Shown here: piece after piece, positions 30,968 to 45,415 of the stretch
Layout: the number at the start of each line of letters is the position of its first letter
Numbering within the stretch: position 1 is the first letter of the stretch
Assembly: GCF_031877795.1 (NCBI RefSeq)
Contig: NC_133933.1
Location: 7,438,632-7,502,631 of the forward strand
Source: Strix aluco
Lineage: Eukaryota > Chordata > Aves > Strigiformes > Strigidae
Direction of reading: 5' to 3'
DNA: 64,000 bases
Program-made: the position numbers and the translations under genes
The notes under the pieces: model-generated
What the model saw: only the letters and a program-made list of their open reading frames with translations
The model's database searches: none
What the model was told of the DNA's origin: nothing

Positions 30968-33461
30968 GTTATAAATCTTACTAATATGCAGTGAACCTTC
31001 TTTCTAACTTTGGAGTTCATGCATATGGATTAGATGGTGGCAGATGACTTCATGTGCTAGCTCTTCTTTGCCTCATTATTTGCAAATTGCACAGCTCGTG
31101 TCACTTACAGATCCAAGAGTCCGGGTAGCTTTTGAGCAACAAAATTGCTGGCCCCTTATTTATCCCCTGTCTCTTTGCTATTCATTAGGTTTTAGGTAGA
31201 TTGACTTTTCATCAATGAAGCAGTAATTTAATTTTTAGCACTACATATGTATTTTAATCTTACTGCCAATTTGCAACATGCTAATTTAGAGTGGAGCCTT
31301 TTCCCTGTTTCCATTTTCCAAGGACCCTGGAGATCTATTAAACTGTGTCTGTATGAATGCTGCTATTTCATTAGCACAAAGCATGTAGAATACGATGTGA
31401 AAGGTCAAGTATGAAAGGCTTTCCTGATAGCATTTCAGGAAGGATGGGTTTTATTTGGAGGGGGAGAGAGAGAAAGGGATGGAACTTAAAAAGGAGTCTT
31501 TAAATACTGAGTTTATAACCACAGCTGTAGAACATTGATGTAGAACAAGAGCATGTTGCAGAGGTAGGCTGCTGTTATAATACATCCATACAAGCAGTTA
31601 CTGCAATGCATTAAATGTACAGGCCAGATGACTGTTGTCTGTCAGAAGGCATGCTCACCGAACAGGCTACATAAGTCAAGGTCATCTCTACAGATGGTCC
31701 TAACAATTGGTTACTTAGAGCAGGAGTTTTTCTACTTGCAAAAGCACTTTCCTGACATAAGAGGCATTATCTGTGGTGATCTGAGAGAGGTCGAAGATAA
31801 TAAAAGCCAATCAAAAATAAAATTAATATGGTGCACATTTACAGAGCCTTATTGAAGATGGTCAGAATGGAGTATAAGTTAGGTCTGGGACAAAGGTGCT
31901 GCTTCAGGTACTGGTTGGGAATTTTCTGGTAAGGAGTAAGAACAATTTTTCCTCAAGTTCTTTGTAACTCAAAAATCTGACTGACTTCAAGTCACTTCTG
32001 GATCCAAAAGTAACACCTTCTAATGCTTTTGATGACCAAAAAAACCCCCCAAACCCAAGTGTTCAAGACTTCTGTAGCTTGGCACTCCTGCCACACTGTT
32101 CGGAAAAAAGAGTTTAAGTCCTTGCTTTGCTTTTGCTTCAGGATTAAAACCTGAATTGAGGGAAACAGGTTTGGTGATTATGCTGAAGGCTATTCTTATT
32201 CCCTCAGACTTTAACTAGAATTTCCATCTTGACTATGAGGGTTTTCACTGGACCTTGATAGTTTTTGAGGAAAGCTTAGTTTCGGGTGAAAGAACATCAG
32301 AAAACCCCCAAAAGTGTTTTTTGGCTTTGTTTCAAGTGTGCCGAGAGTACCAGGCTTTGGCTTTCTGCTGTCATTGTACTCCATTGAGTAAACAAAAATG
32401 TTTACTCTGCAGAGTTTAACTGAAGGAGAAACTGTGCTGATGGGCTGCAGGACAGGCAGGAAGCCACTGGATGGCAGATGAGACTAAACTAAGCACCAGC
32501 TCAGCAAGGGAATTGCTTGCTCTTGTGCTCACAACAGGTACAGAGAAGATCAGACAAAACGTACCCAAGCTCCTTGATGATATCTTCTAGTGGATACTGT
32601 AGACCTAGTAATAGACCTAAGTATTCTGCAAGCTCAGCTTGAATTTCTACACTAGAATTGCACTGAGACAACGTAACCTAATGCACAGTTACATAGTGGG
32701 TTTTGAATAACAACTGTGCCCGAAAGCAGCATATAGCTTTTAATCATTGTCCTTTTTTTTCTATTTGATTCTTATCCAAAAGGTAAATTATTGGCTACTT
32801 TGAAGAAGGTGAAATGGGAAAAAGATCTGATTATTTTTCCTTCTCTGGTGTGCTGAAAATTCAAATATTGGTGTTTTTCTTCAATAAAACAGTAGCATAT
32901 TCCCATTTTCCTGTTGTGTGTGTGTAGTTTGTTCTGCTCCAAACTCTACTGCCTCTCCCACCTCACTGTTGTATCTGTGACAGGGTTATGTTGGCACTTC
33001 AGGATTATATCTTTAAAAAAGTGAAAAAATAAATTTTCCAAGTTGCAGTGGGGCTTCCTCTGAGGAAACAGCTCTGCATTCACTTCATGCTTAGTTTGCT
33101 AGATTGGTTTCAATTAGGTTTTCCTTGATTTATAGTCAGTGATATTTGTGCTGCAGTTGAGTCTGCAGTTCATGACTTGAGGTCTCTGCATCGGTTCAGT
33201 GCCAGCGAGTTCCCAGCTAGCAGCTCGGTTGCCTGCTATGAAGCAGGGAGATGAGGGGAGGTGTGTGGCTGTAGCCCTGCAGGGGACGTGGACGAGGGCC
33301 ACGTGTTGGTGGAGGAGCTGTGTTGTCCGCTCTCTTGCTCTGTGTGCTGTGGGGTGGACTGGAGCACTTGACATATCACTCCTGAGTTGTGTTAAAGGTG
33401 CCCCTTTAACTTACAATGAACCTGTTTGGCACATCCTCTGTGAACCTCTACCTGTTAGTAT

Positions 33462-33477
33462 AAAAAAAAAAAAAAAA
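33462..33477. repeat. A16 homopolymer
   Basis: Sixteen A residues follow GTTAGTAT. No element with this as its tail is recognisable upstream, so it is listed only as a simple repeat. Confidence 0.85.
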
Positions 33478-36400
33478 CCAGAGCAGCATTTGGTAGGTGA
33501 GCAGCAGACAGCTTGTTAAAATGTCAGTAATAAAGTCCAGTTATTCTCTTCCTAGTATCAATGAACAATCTGATTTCCCACTATATTGAGGAATACTGTT
33601 AACTGGCTAAAACTGAAGTATGGGGACCATGTGGCTGGTTCACAACATCTGCCTGGAGACTTGAGGCTTTGCGGGTTGGCAGGAGTGACACCTTTTTTAA
33701 GACCACACAGATTCCTAGATGACAGCATACAGAAATCAAATAGCAGGGGAAACATAGACAGCACTGGTCACTGAAAAAGGAGAGTGTTACAAAAGAATTG
33801 TTTGCTTTGTATTTTGAAACTATTTCCAGTGTAAACTTATGTTCTAAAGCAAGCAAGTGGGGGAGTACGTCAGTGAGCCTGTTTGCAGATAGAGCCTGGG
33901 ACATGCATACATTCTTCTTGTTGTGGAAATGTAATTTATGGCTGAGACTGTTCTCTGATTCATAAGAGCATGGAAATCATTCACCTAGGGCCTGAATGTT
34001 CTGCCATGTGATTCCTTTCACGTTTAGAGTAAAGCTTATCTGCCATGTGCTAACCCTTCTTCTCTCCATGCTGCAAATTAATTAGCAAACAAAAGCCAGC
34101 TTGTAGACTTTCCATTGAAGCTGCAAAAGTACAAACAAAGAAGCATCAAAGCACTTTCTCTTTCTTGTTTAAATATTACAAATGTCATCGATCATTTTAC
34201 AAAATTATTCTTGGAAAGTTAAAAAAAAATCTAACAGCAGAAAGAGTGTGAAAGGGTAGGCAGTGAAAAACCATTAGGGTGAATGTTAACACAAGTACTC
34301 TGGCTGTCACTGGTAGTGATTCAAGCAAACAAGACACTTTGCTGTAGCTTGGCTGAAGAATATTTCAATAATACAGAGAAATGAAGTGTGTGGCATAGTA
34401 AATGCACTCTGAAGAGCCATTTCCTGGAAGCCATTTTTGCTTGTATCATAACCCATCGCTAAACAAAGCATGGCTGCCCCTTCCTGTGCTTTTGTGCTGG
34501 GACTTTCCATTCTTTGCTGTGAGCTACAGCAATGTGGGGTTCCTGTTGGGAGAGGAAACTTTCCAGGAAGGTGTAGATGCTAAAGAAAGCGAAGGGTTGC
34601 TTTTCTGCTTAGGCAGTTTTGCTTGAAATAGCAGCCCAGAAAACAGGTTGTAATTTGTTCTTCCACTGATGATTTAGGTTCAAATTTGTCTGGGAGAACA
34701 ACTCGGTGACTGTTTGATTTTTATTTTTTTTCCCCCCATTAGGAGTTGAGAGGTTTGTGGATGGCTTTTTGCGGTAGATCAAAATCTGACAGGTTGTTTA
34801 AAGGTACTTCTCTTCCAGTGACTTGTTTTGCTTGTTATACTGCATTACGGACATCTCTACCGCTGTCTTTCTATAAGTTTTTTACTTATTTTCTTTTAGT
34901 GCCTCTTGTTCTTGGTTAAATTTAAAGGCTGTGATGCTCAGTCATGCTGAGCTCCTGCATCATGTTACAAAGAGCAGATACAGCAAAACCTGTGGGCTCA
35001 CTTTCTACCAGGAGCTGGCTAGATGTGCCTTAAATGAGTTAGAGCTGCACTATCTCTGTGTTGGTTAGAGCAGGTTGTAGGAAACAGTCCAAGTGAATGG
35101 GATGTGCTCACCCCATGTGCTGTTACACCCCTCTCTTGAATTCTCCTGTGTTGTGTTGTAGAGATGGATCTGTCTGTGAAGGCCCTGTTATCTGGCTCAT
35201 GACAGGCTGCCTCACAAGCCCCACAAACTAAAATAAATGGCAAGATTCACAAATGTAAATCAACCATCAGTGGGCCTAAAGATTGGGTTTCTCTCAAGAT
35301 AGTGCACGTTGCCATTTCCGTCAGTGCAAACAGTGCTGATTAAGCTCTGAAAAATGGAATACAGTACTGGTGCTTTCTCCATGAATAAAACATGTTTTTA
35401 TGCAACAACTGTTTTTATGCTTCAGCTGGGGTTGAACTTGTTTTTACAGGTCAGACTCTTACAAATGTCACAAATACAGAAATTTGTGCACAATTTCTAT
35501 ATAACTACGTAAATAACCTAATTACCAGTCCAGATTTTCCTACTTTCTTTTGGCATTAAAGGCAGCTCTGAAATACAGCTATTTTTCAGTGAATAAGTTC
35601 TTATTATATTTGTACTTGATGTTAAATGAGTCATGCAGTCAGGCAGTGGATAAAAAAGTTTGAGAGAAGGAGGCAAAACTATTTCTCTACGGTGTCATCC
35701 CTATCTTCATTGTATGAGTCATGACACAAAAAACCCCCATGAAATTGTCTCCAGCTCTGCAGCAGGGGTCCTTCATCAGGAATAAAGATGTAGAAAACAA
35801 TCCTACCCCACTGAGTTACAATCCAAATATTGCTATGAGTGTAAACATTTTAAAATCATCCTTTCGTGAGCTGCAGCTTAAACAATCTCTGCTCTAGCAA
35901 CGATTTTTCAAACTTATCTCTGCTGATGAAATTTGCGTGATTTTGGATCTGCCTATCTTCTTGTTCAATGATGTTTTGTTTTGTTTTGTGGGTTTTTGGT
36001 TACTGAGATATTACTATTTGATGGGAGAAACAGAGAAGAAAGCGCTGAGATTAAAAGCAAAAGTGAAAGGCAAAATATTCTTCAGGTAGTTTAAACTGTC
36101 TTATGTCCCTCTCTTAAGGATTGCTTCAGAAACAGGGTGTTTTCCTTTTCTAATCCTTACAGCTGATCAGCAAAGGCTGCAGTGTTTTAGAGGCCAGGAT
36201 GTGTCAGGACAGCAAGAATTTGTAGTTAAGAAGTTAGAATGATAACCTTGGCTGCAAGAAGGAAGATGTAATTAAAATTATTGCAGGCAAAGTGGAAATA
36301 ATACTGCAATAAGATCACAATTTGGGGAGGGCAGAGGAAACGAGAAGAAAGTCCTTTCTGAAATGCTCAAGGTAGCTTCATTTGACGGGAAGCTCCCTTT

Positions 36401-37140
36401 AGAATGGTATCGGAGGTGCCTCAGTGGTAGCTGGTGTGATCTTGCAGGGAGACTGTTCAGTTCAGCCTCTGACCCTACTATCCATTCTCTCATCAGTTCT
36501 CCTGAGGCTATTTGCAGGGATATGGTGTCTTCTGGTGCACTACAGGCTCTCAACTCATCTTCCCCTATTCCTCTTCCCTACGCACCTTCTGAAATACTAT
36601 TGCCAGCATATTGGAGTGTTCTGCAAGAATGGCTCAGCTTTGGGATGTTGCTGCAGCCCTGGAAGTGGAATGCTATTCCTGCCACCGGGTCCCAGCTCGC
36701 CCTTGGTCCCAAAGAGAAATGCAAGAGGAAATCTGGTTTTGTGTTTCGGCTGCCTAGTAAATGGGATGTTCATCCTTGGATTTCAGAAAGGAAAACTGCA
36801 TTAGGCCCACTTGCACTGCCAGCTCTGAGATACTTGTTTCTCTTTCTTTCTCTCTGTATCATTCAGCTATTAAGGAGGTGTGAGGACATCCTTCAAACAA
36901 ACAATTTCACACTAGGTGGAGTGTTAACAGAAGGGTGGTCCTGGTTTTGGATGTATATTTCCTGACATACCCAGATGTTCTCAAACATCCCTGGTATAGA
37001 TTCAGATCTCCTCCTCCCTGGCTTTTCTTGTGACCCAAAGCTTAATTAGGATGTTTGTTTTAGCATCTAAATTTTTAGAAACGTTAATTTCCCTTGGGCA
37101 TGGTTTGTTTGAAGCCATCTCCTGTCTAGATGGTAAACAG

Positions 37141-37162
37141 AAGTGTTAATGAAGTGTTAATG
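37141..37162. repeat. 11-bp tandem duplication
   Basis: AAGTGTTAATG occurs twice without a spacer, the two copies identical. Confidence 0.9.
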
Positions 37163-39558
37163 ATTGCTCTAGTATTTAACTTGGTGATAAACAAATAGCT
37201 CATTTTGAGATAAATGCTGCCTTTCCCTGGAGCAGAGCGTGTGAGGGTGGGAGGGCTTAGAAAAGGGGTAAAAGGGTGATATGCAGCCCTTACTCTATAG
37301 ATTTTCATCTTACAGGACATATTTTTTTATACTTGTGATGCTTGATGTTACATGTTGCAGATACATGTAGTCAGCATATGCATGTGTGAGTAATGTCTGT
37401 AACTCATTACTAGGTTGTAGGAAATACTGTCACAATGAGAGCTAAGTTTTATGAGTTTGATGGTGGGTTTGTGCTGCTGAGGTGGAATTTGGGGGATATG
37501 ATAGCAGGATGACACATGAATCAGAAATGGGGGTAAAAACAGTCTGGATTACCAAAATGAGATTGTTCCAGAAAACACTGCCACCTCTTTTATGTTTGAA
37601 TTAAATTCACATTTGTCTGGATGTCCCATAGATTTCTACAGTACCACATGAGAAAGGGACTATAGTGGGTTATTACAAGAAGTCTTAATGGGGAGGGGAG
37701 GCAGAGAGAAAGAACCAGGAAAGAGAAAACCAGTCAGAATTTTCTACTATTGTTAGTTTTAAGAAATGTATTTCTGTAGGAGAGATACTATAAGAAGGCA
37801 GACTGTACAAATTAAATCCGTTAGAAAGTTAAACCAAAAAGTGTCATTGCAGAGAAGTACAGAAAAGTCTTGCAAGGGGTCTTGGATTACTCTGAAGACT
37901 TGAAAACAAACCTCTGCCTACTCCAGGGCCATGAACTTAACAGTGCATAGTTCTTCCTGCTTGGGGCAAATATTGTTTTTTTTCAAAAGTGGGCATAGTT
38001 AAAGAAGAGCAAAAGCAGCTTTAATGCCTTTGCAAACAATGATAAAGCTGGTCCTCCACTGAATACAAACAGCAACCAGTTCAGAGGAGTTCAGAGGAGA
38101 CTCATGGGAATGGAAGGGATTGTCTAACTTGCATTGTGAAAGAGCATGTGGAATCTGGCAGATGGGTTTGAGTGACTGGGGAAGTGAGACTTGGCCTCCC
38201 CTGCTCTTTTCATGGAAAGGATAACTTTTTCTATAAACATAATAATGAGTGTTGGGGCTCAGGGATCCTGTAGGACCTTTCCAATGTCATGATTTTATTC
38301 TATTGCTTTTTGTGATGTGGTGCCCTCTTTGGAACAAAATCTTTGTGTGAGCTGCTTACTGCACCTGGCAGACTTGAATATAAATCTCATAACATCAGGC
38401 AAAAGTGCCACTGAGTCAGAGACCATGAGTGAGTCCGGCACGGACCGCAAGTGACTTGCTTTTAAAACGCTCTGAGCTAATGTACAGCCAAGTAAATCAA
38501 ATACTATGATGCCAAATACATAAACATTTTAAAGGTTGGGTGGAAAAAAATGGCAACCGTATATTGGCACAAAGCTTCGAAAGGGTGAGGGACAGTGCAT
38601 TTCAAATGAGGTGCACTAACAGAATGGTGGACGCGATGATTTAAACTCTTGTTGCTTTTCTTCCTAAGAGCATTTTCACTGATAAGTATTGCTCTGAGTA
38701 GTTGGATGCATGAGGTGATTTGCAGCTCCGGTGGCCTGTGTTTGGATGGCTAAAGTTAGAATTATTTTTTGATGGTCATCTCACCTTTCTTTTCATCATG
38801 GCCATACAAAGTGTAATGATGTGAATGGTCTGTCTGCATTGTTTCTCGAAGTCTACTTTTGGTAAAGTATTTTAAATAGCACAAAGTTTCTTGTGGTTTA
38901 GTATGCAACAATGAACAGCTCTTCAAAAAGCTGCTCATTTCTAAAGACAGATGATGTCTAAAACTCAAGTAGAGTTTCAGCCTTGGCATGTATGGAGATT
39001 ATGCAATATCACAGGGTAAACGAGCTGAAGATTTCCAGGTATATACTTGCAAACTGGTGAGCAACAATTTGCTTAGAGGTGCTGGTTTTCCATCAGAGAG
39101 CAACAGAGCAGAAATACAGAATGGGTAAATGTTTGCAGGTGGAAGGTAAACTTGTTTGTGATGAGTGCTTATCATGAGTTGGGTGATGAGGGCAGCTAGC
39201 ATATGTTTATTTCTGTTCTCTCTGCAGTTTATGTACATAACTTAGCTAAGTGCATCAGAGCTTTAATTCAGATACAATAATTCTGCCTTGCATTGCTTCA
39301 TGCTGGAAAAAATAGACCTTTTCCAGTGAACTAGAATGAACAGATGCAGTTGCAAATAGCTAGCAGATGTTAGAAGCAAGCCAGCAGGAATCGGCTTGAG
39401 GGGGCCTGTCTGGGGGGAGCCAGTTCTTTCTGGAGTTAGGAGATGGGGAAGGAGCTGAGGAAATTTTCCCTGAAGAGCTGGCAAACAATGCTGGAATGAC
39501 ATTTTTTACCTTAGGTGAATGCGGTGCCATTAAATTCCAGAAATCCCTTCTCTTGCCT

Positions 39559-39588
39559 GGCCCCCCACCCCCCCCTCTTTTTTTTTTT
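39559..39588. repeat. Polypyrimidine C/T tract
   Basis: A run of C residues interrupted once by A passes into TCTTT and a long T run, with AAAGAGAG after it. Homopyrimidine runs of this kind are prone to length change. Confidence 0.85.
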
Positions 39589-40380
39589 AAAGAGAGTCCA
39601 AGCATCTTGTGCTTGTTGTTTGGCAGCCTGGGTGAGACTGCTGTCTTGGATATATATTTAGGGCATAAGAATGGCTAATAATTATTCTTCTTAGTCTCCA
39701 GAAGTTGTCTAATATCTAAAAAGAAAGTAGAGGCTTTTCTGTTACCTCTTTGCAGAACTGGAGTGAACAGAAGATGATAAATATGAATAGGGCCATGTGA
39801 AAAAGACAGTGGCAAGAAAAACATAATTAGTCCCAACTTCTTTCTCTGCAGCTCTGAAAGAGCTGATTGTTCCCACCCACCAGTTTTGCACAAATTTTAA
39901 GCAGTCTTTGTGAAGGGGTGGGCTACTGGATTAAAAGCTGAAAATTACTGCTGTGGGCAAGGTGCTTCCAATAATGCAGGTTACCTGGTTTGTTATTTTA
40001 TATAGGGTTTACACACGAAGCATTAAGAAACTTGTTAATTTACAGAAATCTATTATCAGTCTGCTTGTGAGACCATGTCCTGCTGTTGTGCTGCTCTGTT
40101 TCTTGGAAACAAGATGTTACAAAGAATCAGTTACTCTTCTTCTTAAAACCAAAACAAAACACAGACCCCCAACATTAATTAGGAAAATGTGACTGTGTAA
40201 AGGGGCAGTGCAGAAGGGACTTTAAAACAGGTAGTTTGCCTCTGTGCTGTTAAATACAGATGGATTTGGGAGTGAGTGGAAAAGGCATTGTCATTCAACC
40301 CGGGAGCCAAGGCTCCTGATGTCAAAGGAGAAGGTGGCTTAGAGCATGGGAGTTGTAACTCCCCACTGGTTACAACTGGA

Positions 40381-40886
40381 ACCACAGAATAGCTGAGGTT
40401 GGCAGGCACCTCTGTAGATCATCTAGCCCAATCCCTCCCTCCAAGCAAGGTCAATTAAATGTTTTTCAGGGCTGTGTCCAGCTGGGTATTGTTCATCTCT
40501 AAGGGTGGAGATTCCACAGCCTCACTAGGCAACCTTTTCCAGTGTTCTGTCACCCTTAAAGCTTTTTTTACAGGAAATTGTGTCTTAAGAAACAATTCGT
40601 GGCCATCTGGTCCTGTCTTTGGGCACTGAGAAGAGTCTGGCTCCCTTGTTACTAACAATGCTGTCTGCCCTCCTACCTTGTTCTTATATACACACTGATC
40701 CCCCTGAGCCTTCTTTTCTCCAGGCTGAACAAGCCCAGCTTTCTCAGTCTTTCCTCATGTGTCTGTTGCTTCAAACCCCTTGTATTTGTAGCCATCTTCT
40801 GGCCTCACTCTGATATGTCCGTATCTAGACCTGGAACTGAAGATGTTTCACCAGTGCTGAACAGAGGGGAAGGATCATCTCTCTGT
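40381..40886 (-). mobile_element. Old CR1 LINE fragment, 3' about 500 bp
   Basis: The plus strand starts ACCACAGAATAGCTGAGGTT, then GATCATCTAGCCCAATC, GGTGGAGATTCCACAGCCTC, TTTTCTCCAGGCTGAACAAG, CCCAGCTTTCTCAG and CACCAGTGCTGAACAGAGG. These are the ordered landmarks of a CR1 3' region on the minus strand. The copy is full of small changes and has a degenerate 3' octamer, so it belongs to an older subfamily than the copy at 14545. Its coding frame is destroyed. Confidence 0.88.
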
Positions 40887-43800
40887 ATGTTCTGGTGAGT
40901 CTAAAAAGAAATATATGCAATGATATAGGGTGGGTGAAGTCTCTCCACACTACTGTATTCCTGCCCCGACTTGGAGGGGCATGGTGCCCAAATGCTTCTT
41001 GGATCTCTGTTGCATACATGCATGCCAGGTGAAGTGGATCTGTCTTTGAAGCTCCCAAAAACGTGCAGCATCTCCAGAAAGATATTGTTTAGGGTATTTA
41101 ATTTCGTCAAATTTTCTTAAAGTCTATGCTGACCTCTTCCTGAGCGTGCTGGCTGTTGTGAAGCACCTGGTCTTCCATGCATGTTGTATAGGAAGGGAAC
41201 CTAACTGGGGGCTGTGTGCCCTTCTTCTGGGGCCTAGGCATGCCTGCACCTCTGTTAGGAGCAGGGACCCATCTTGGTTCCCCACCTTTTAAAGAATTGC
41301 TGTAGCCCTTCTATATATCAGTGTTATTTTGAAGTTATGATCATTAAATGACCTCAGAGGAAAAAATAATGGCCACCATGTAAGTATATACTGGGTAGGA
41401 TAAAGGCTCAAGTAAAGAATATGAGACAAGACCAAGCAGATATCCACCACAGCTCTTGCTGGGGCTGAAAATCTTCTAGTGAGTGAGCACTCTTATAAAT
41501 GGTAGCATGGTATTTGACTGGAGGTTAGTTATTGTAAATAGAGAGGGAAGGAGAGGCTGATGATCAATACTCTGCTTGCCATCAGTTAAAACCAGTCAGT
41601 AGAAATAGAGGAGAGTACTATCTAATGGCAGCCTTACTTTATGTCTAAAGTAGAAGTGTTAAGTCCAGAGAGTACACTGATGGTGTTATATTTTTATTAA
41701 TGAGAAGGCGGAAAAATTATTCCTGCAGCAGGATCTAACATGAGCCTAGCTTCAGCACTGGTGTTTCATTTACAGTCAAAAAGCCATTGTATGTCTTCTG
41801 AGTAATTGAAGTGACACTACTGGTCCTTACCACTGGAAAAAAAAAAATCCTGTGCAAATCTCTGGGGGAGAACATATTAATGGTTTGGCATTAAATCTAT
41901 ACTGAGTCTAGCCCAGCTGCCTTGCTTTGACGTGTAGTTGTGGTTGATGTTAAGCTATTTAGCAGAGGTTTTACTGTCACTTTATTGTAGTTGATTTTAC
42001 ACATTCCTGATCCCATGCTATTTAATGCTGTCTGTAACAGCAGCTTGATCCAATATGATCTGTGAAGTCCAGATGGTTTTTATGAGGTTGCCCACACTCT
42101 TTTAAAAGCAGAGGGTAGTTTCCAGAGCAAAATTAAATACACATAGATCTCTTCTAGGAGTTCTCCTCTCAGCATGACTGGTTACTGGTAGATCAGGATT
42201 TTACAAGCTCTTAAGAATGTAGAGGTTGGATCTTCCAAACTGCCTGCACCCCACTGTAAATGTTGTGCCTTGTGAGGTGTAAAGGAGGGGCATGGTGGGG
42301 GGAGATGCTACCACTTCCTTTGAGTCACTGTTGTAAGGCCCATGCAACCTTTCTGACAGAACAATTTCCTTCATTTAGGAGCATACCTCTGCTCCGTTTC
42401 CCTACCACCGGTCTGGGACAGAAAACATCCCTGCTATAATAGGTAATAAGCATTTTTTTGAGTGGAGTTTTCATATGGCATTTACAATTCGAGCACAAAA
42501 TTGTTTTCTTCCAGAGCTCTTAATTTCTGTAATTAACTTTGCAGGCTGCAGTGAAGTGGTATTTTGTAAAAGGGTAACATCTTTGGGGGATGATAACAGT
42601 TTTGTGCACTTAGCTTTGCAACAATTTAGAGAACTTGTCTCTAGTACATGAGTGGCAAAGCAAATGATATGCAAAAATAGCTAATCCTGTTCAGACTGTC
42701 CTGCACCCTCTTTTCCCAGTGTTCCTGAAGGATGATTCCTTTTAATAAAGTACATTTCAAACATCTAATTCCTAAAGGTAGAAATTGTCGAATACCTTGT
42801 CTTTGTCTGCAATGGAATACAAAATCATCTGTTAATCCAAGTGGAAGACTAGGATGGCATATGGATAGTTTCAATATGTAACTTCATTTCCAAGTGTATG
42901 AGCAGAAACTTGTAACTAAATGTTTTCAGAGTTCTGCACTGTGTGTTCAGTTAAGACTTGCATCTGGGCTCTGTGCTATATTGGTTACCACAAGCTGTGG
43001 AAAGAAGCAATTATTTGATCACTGATTGCATGTAGTAATACACCAGGCATTTCTGATAGCTCGGATTTGTCTTGTGTAAAACTGCCAAATCTTCGTTTGT
43101 CAGCTTCTATACTTCTGGGCTTTGACAGAATAGTTTAAAGGAGTCACAAACAATTGAATTAAAATCCACAGAAAATCCAGGTTTTATATTTCTGTCTGAT
43201 CTTAACCATGTTACTGTGAGATTGGTGAACACACGTGTTTCATGTATCTGTATGTAATTCTTGTCTCCAGCTGTTAAGATATGCCTTTGGGGAAAACCAA
43301 ATATCCAAAATACTCTTCTTACCTTTTCATTTTATCTGGTATCTATTGGTGACTCTTATTAGTATGGAAAATGTGTGACAGTGCTGTCATCACAATGTCT
43401 TGAGCAATGATGAGCTATTACTGCAGCAACAACACATGTGTGAGTATGATAAAGTATGCTTATTAAATGAGCAGATGCTGTGAAACAGGGCAAAAAAACC
43501 ACTGTGTTTATATAGGAGTGCTCTGTCTCTAACAGATCTGAATAATGCCAATCACTCATTCTGTCCCCACGAAGGTTACCATTTCCTTGGTTACACTGAT
43601 TCAAATGTGAGCCCTTCCTGAAACATAATCTGTGAAATGATCAGGCTTAAAAAAAATCAAGCCAAGCAAATGTTCCTCCCCCTATTCCAAAAAAAAAGCT
43701 ATTCAATGACAGTTTTGATATGTTTCTCCTTATGTATATGCCATATATACTTTCATATAAAAATCCACATATGAACAAGAATAGGTAGATATGGTTTAAA

Positions 43801-45415
43801 AATTAGCTATATACTTCTGATGGCAGATCTGCCAATGTGGTAACTCTTGGTAGGGCACAAGGACTATGCTAGGAAAAGAATTGTCAGCTGATGTTAGTTC
43901 CACTGCTGACAAAACAATTCATGTAACCTATGCCCTTCATATCAGTAAGGCTGCATTTCAAAAAAAAAAAAAATCAAACAAAAAACCCACACAACTCCCC
44001 TAAACAATAAAGCCCCACCCCCCAAAAACCACTGTAGGCCAGCTGAAACTTTTCTTCCAGATAGGGAGATCTTTTGGATGTTTGTCATCCGCAGGATCCT
44101 CAGGTGAATTAAGTCTTCCCATGTAGGAAAGAAAGGATTAAGAGTCATTGTAGTTGGTGAAATGTAGAACAAGAGATGGGGTCCTCTAACCTTGTGCTGG
44201 GACTAAAGTAGCTCTTAACAGTTTTGGGTGTCAGGAAACTACAGAAGTTCTTGCCTTTCACAGCTTCCTATTTTGGCATCACACTGAGATTAGGCTGAAA
44301 GATTGAGACAAAAATTTCTAATACAGGTTGTATTAGAATTGAATTTTGTTTCATACAGATGTAGTAGATTTGACTTTTGAGAGCACAGGCTAATGTAGAA
44401 ATATATGAAGAAACAATGAAAATAATGTCTGCATAGCTAATCTGGCTTCAAGTTCATCCTTTATCTAATGCTAGTGCTAATCTGAAGCTCTTGTCCTTTT
44501 GGAGTAGAGAAATAAAAATTAGAGGTAGCCGTTAGAAATCCTCCCTTCTGATTTTTGCTTAGTTTTGTTTCATCACACAATATACTAGTATCAGGTTGCC
44601 TGTCATTTCTAGAAACACTGAAACTTTATTATATGTCCTCTTTACATCTCTCTGCATTTGCTGTAATTTTGAAAATTGAAGAAAAATCAAAGTCCAAAGG
44701 AAATGGAGTTTGTGCTTCTACCAGGCAATTTTCTGCCCTTTATTTAATTTTAAATTACATACAATAGATAAAAGTGATTTGTGTTTTTTCTTTCCTGTAT
44801 AAGAACAAAAATCTGGTACTAGCATTTAAACTGTAGTGATGTTCTATGATTAAATATTGCCTGTCATTCTGCAATTAAGAAAGGTAGCAAACACAGAAAC
44901 ATAGAAACTGAATTCAGAGAAATGAAGGATATTGGTGAAAGCTGCAAGCATTTAAGACATGAGTATTTTGATGCATTGTGAAACAAAGGCACCTTCCCGT
45001 GAACAAAACAGAAGGGTCAGAAAACTGGAGAGTAAATAAATCTTTGCAGAGAGCTTCCAAAGAGACTTGACAGTTTATCTTATTTTTGCCTTCATAAGTC
45101 TAACATTGGTGGCCAGGAAGCAGTCAGTTAAGAAGATTAAATCCAGGGCTTAATATCTCTAGTAGCCTTTACCAGTGGCTGTAGTGGAGTCAAGATCATA
45201 ACTGTGTTCCTACAGAGCTTTTCCTAAGATGAGTTAAAATACATGGAGTGTGGATTATCTCTAAAGTAATACACTGTCAAGCACTGTGGTTTGCCTACTT
45301 ATTGATAAGCATTTCACTGAAGCATCAGTGACTGTTGTACAGTTGATAGTGCTTTTTGTGGTCTCATGGAGGTTCTGTATCATGCCATATCTTAGCCTGA
45401 AGTCTACGTAGGCAG

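Larger units (their letters stand above)
26099..40380. other. Gene desert, segment 2
   Basis: About 14.3 kb without a convincing gene. The two longest open frames in the window lie here (27149-27697, 182 codons; 36363-36965, 200 codons). Neither shows a recognisable domain or exon structure, and both overlap open frames in other phases. The segment also holds a perfect palindrome at 28609-28632, A tracts at 29110-29123 and 33462-33477, a (TA)7 at 30954-30967 and a C/T-rich tract at 39559-39588. Confidence 0.6.
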
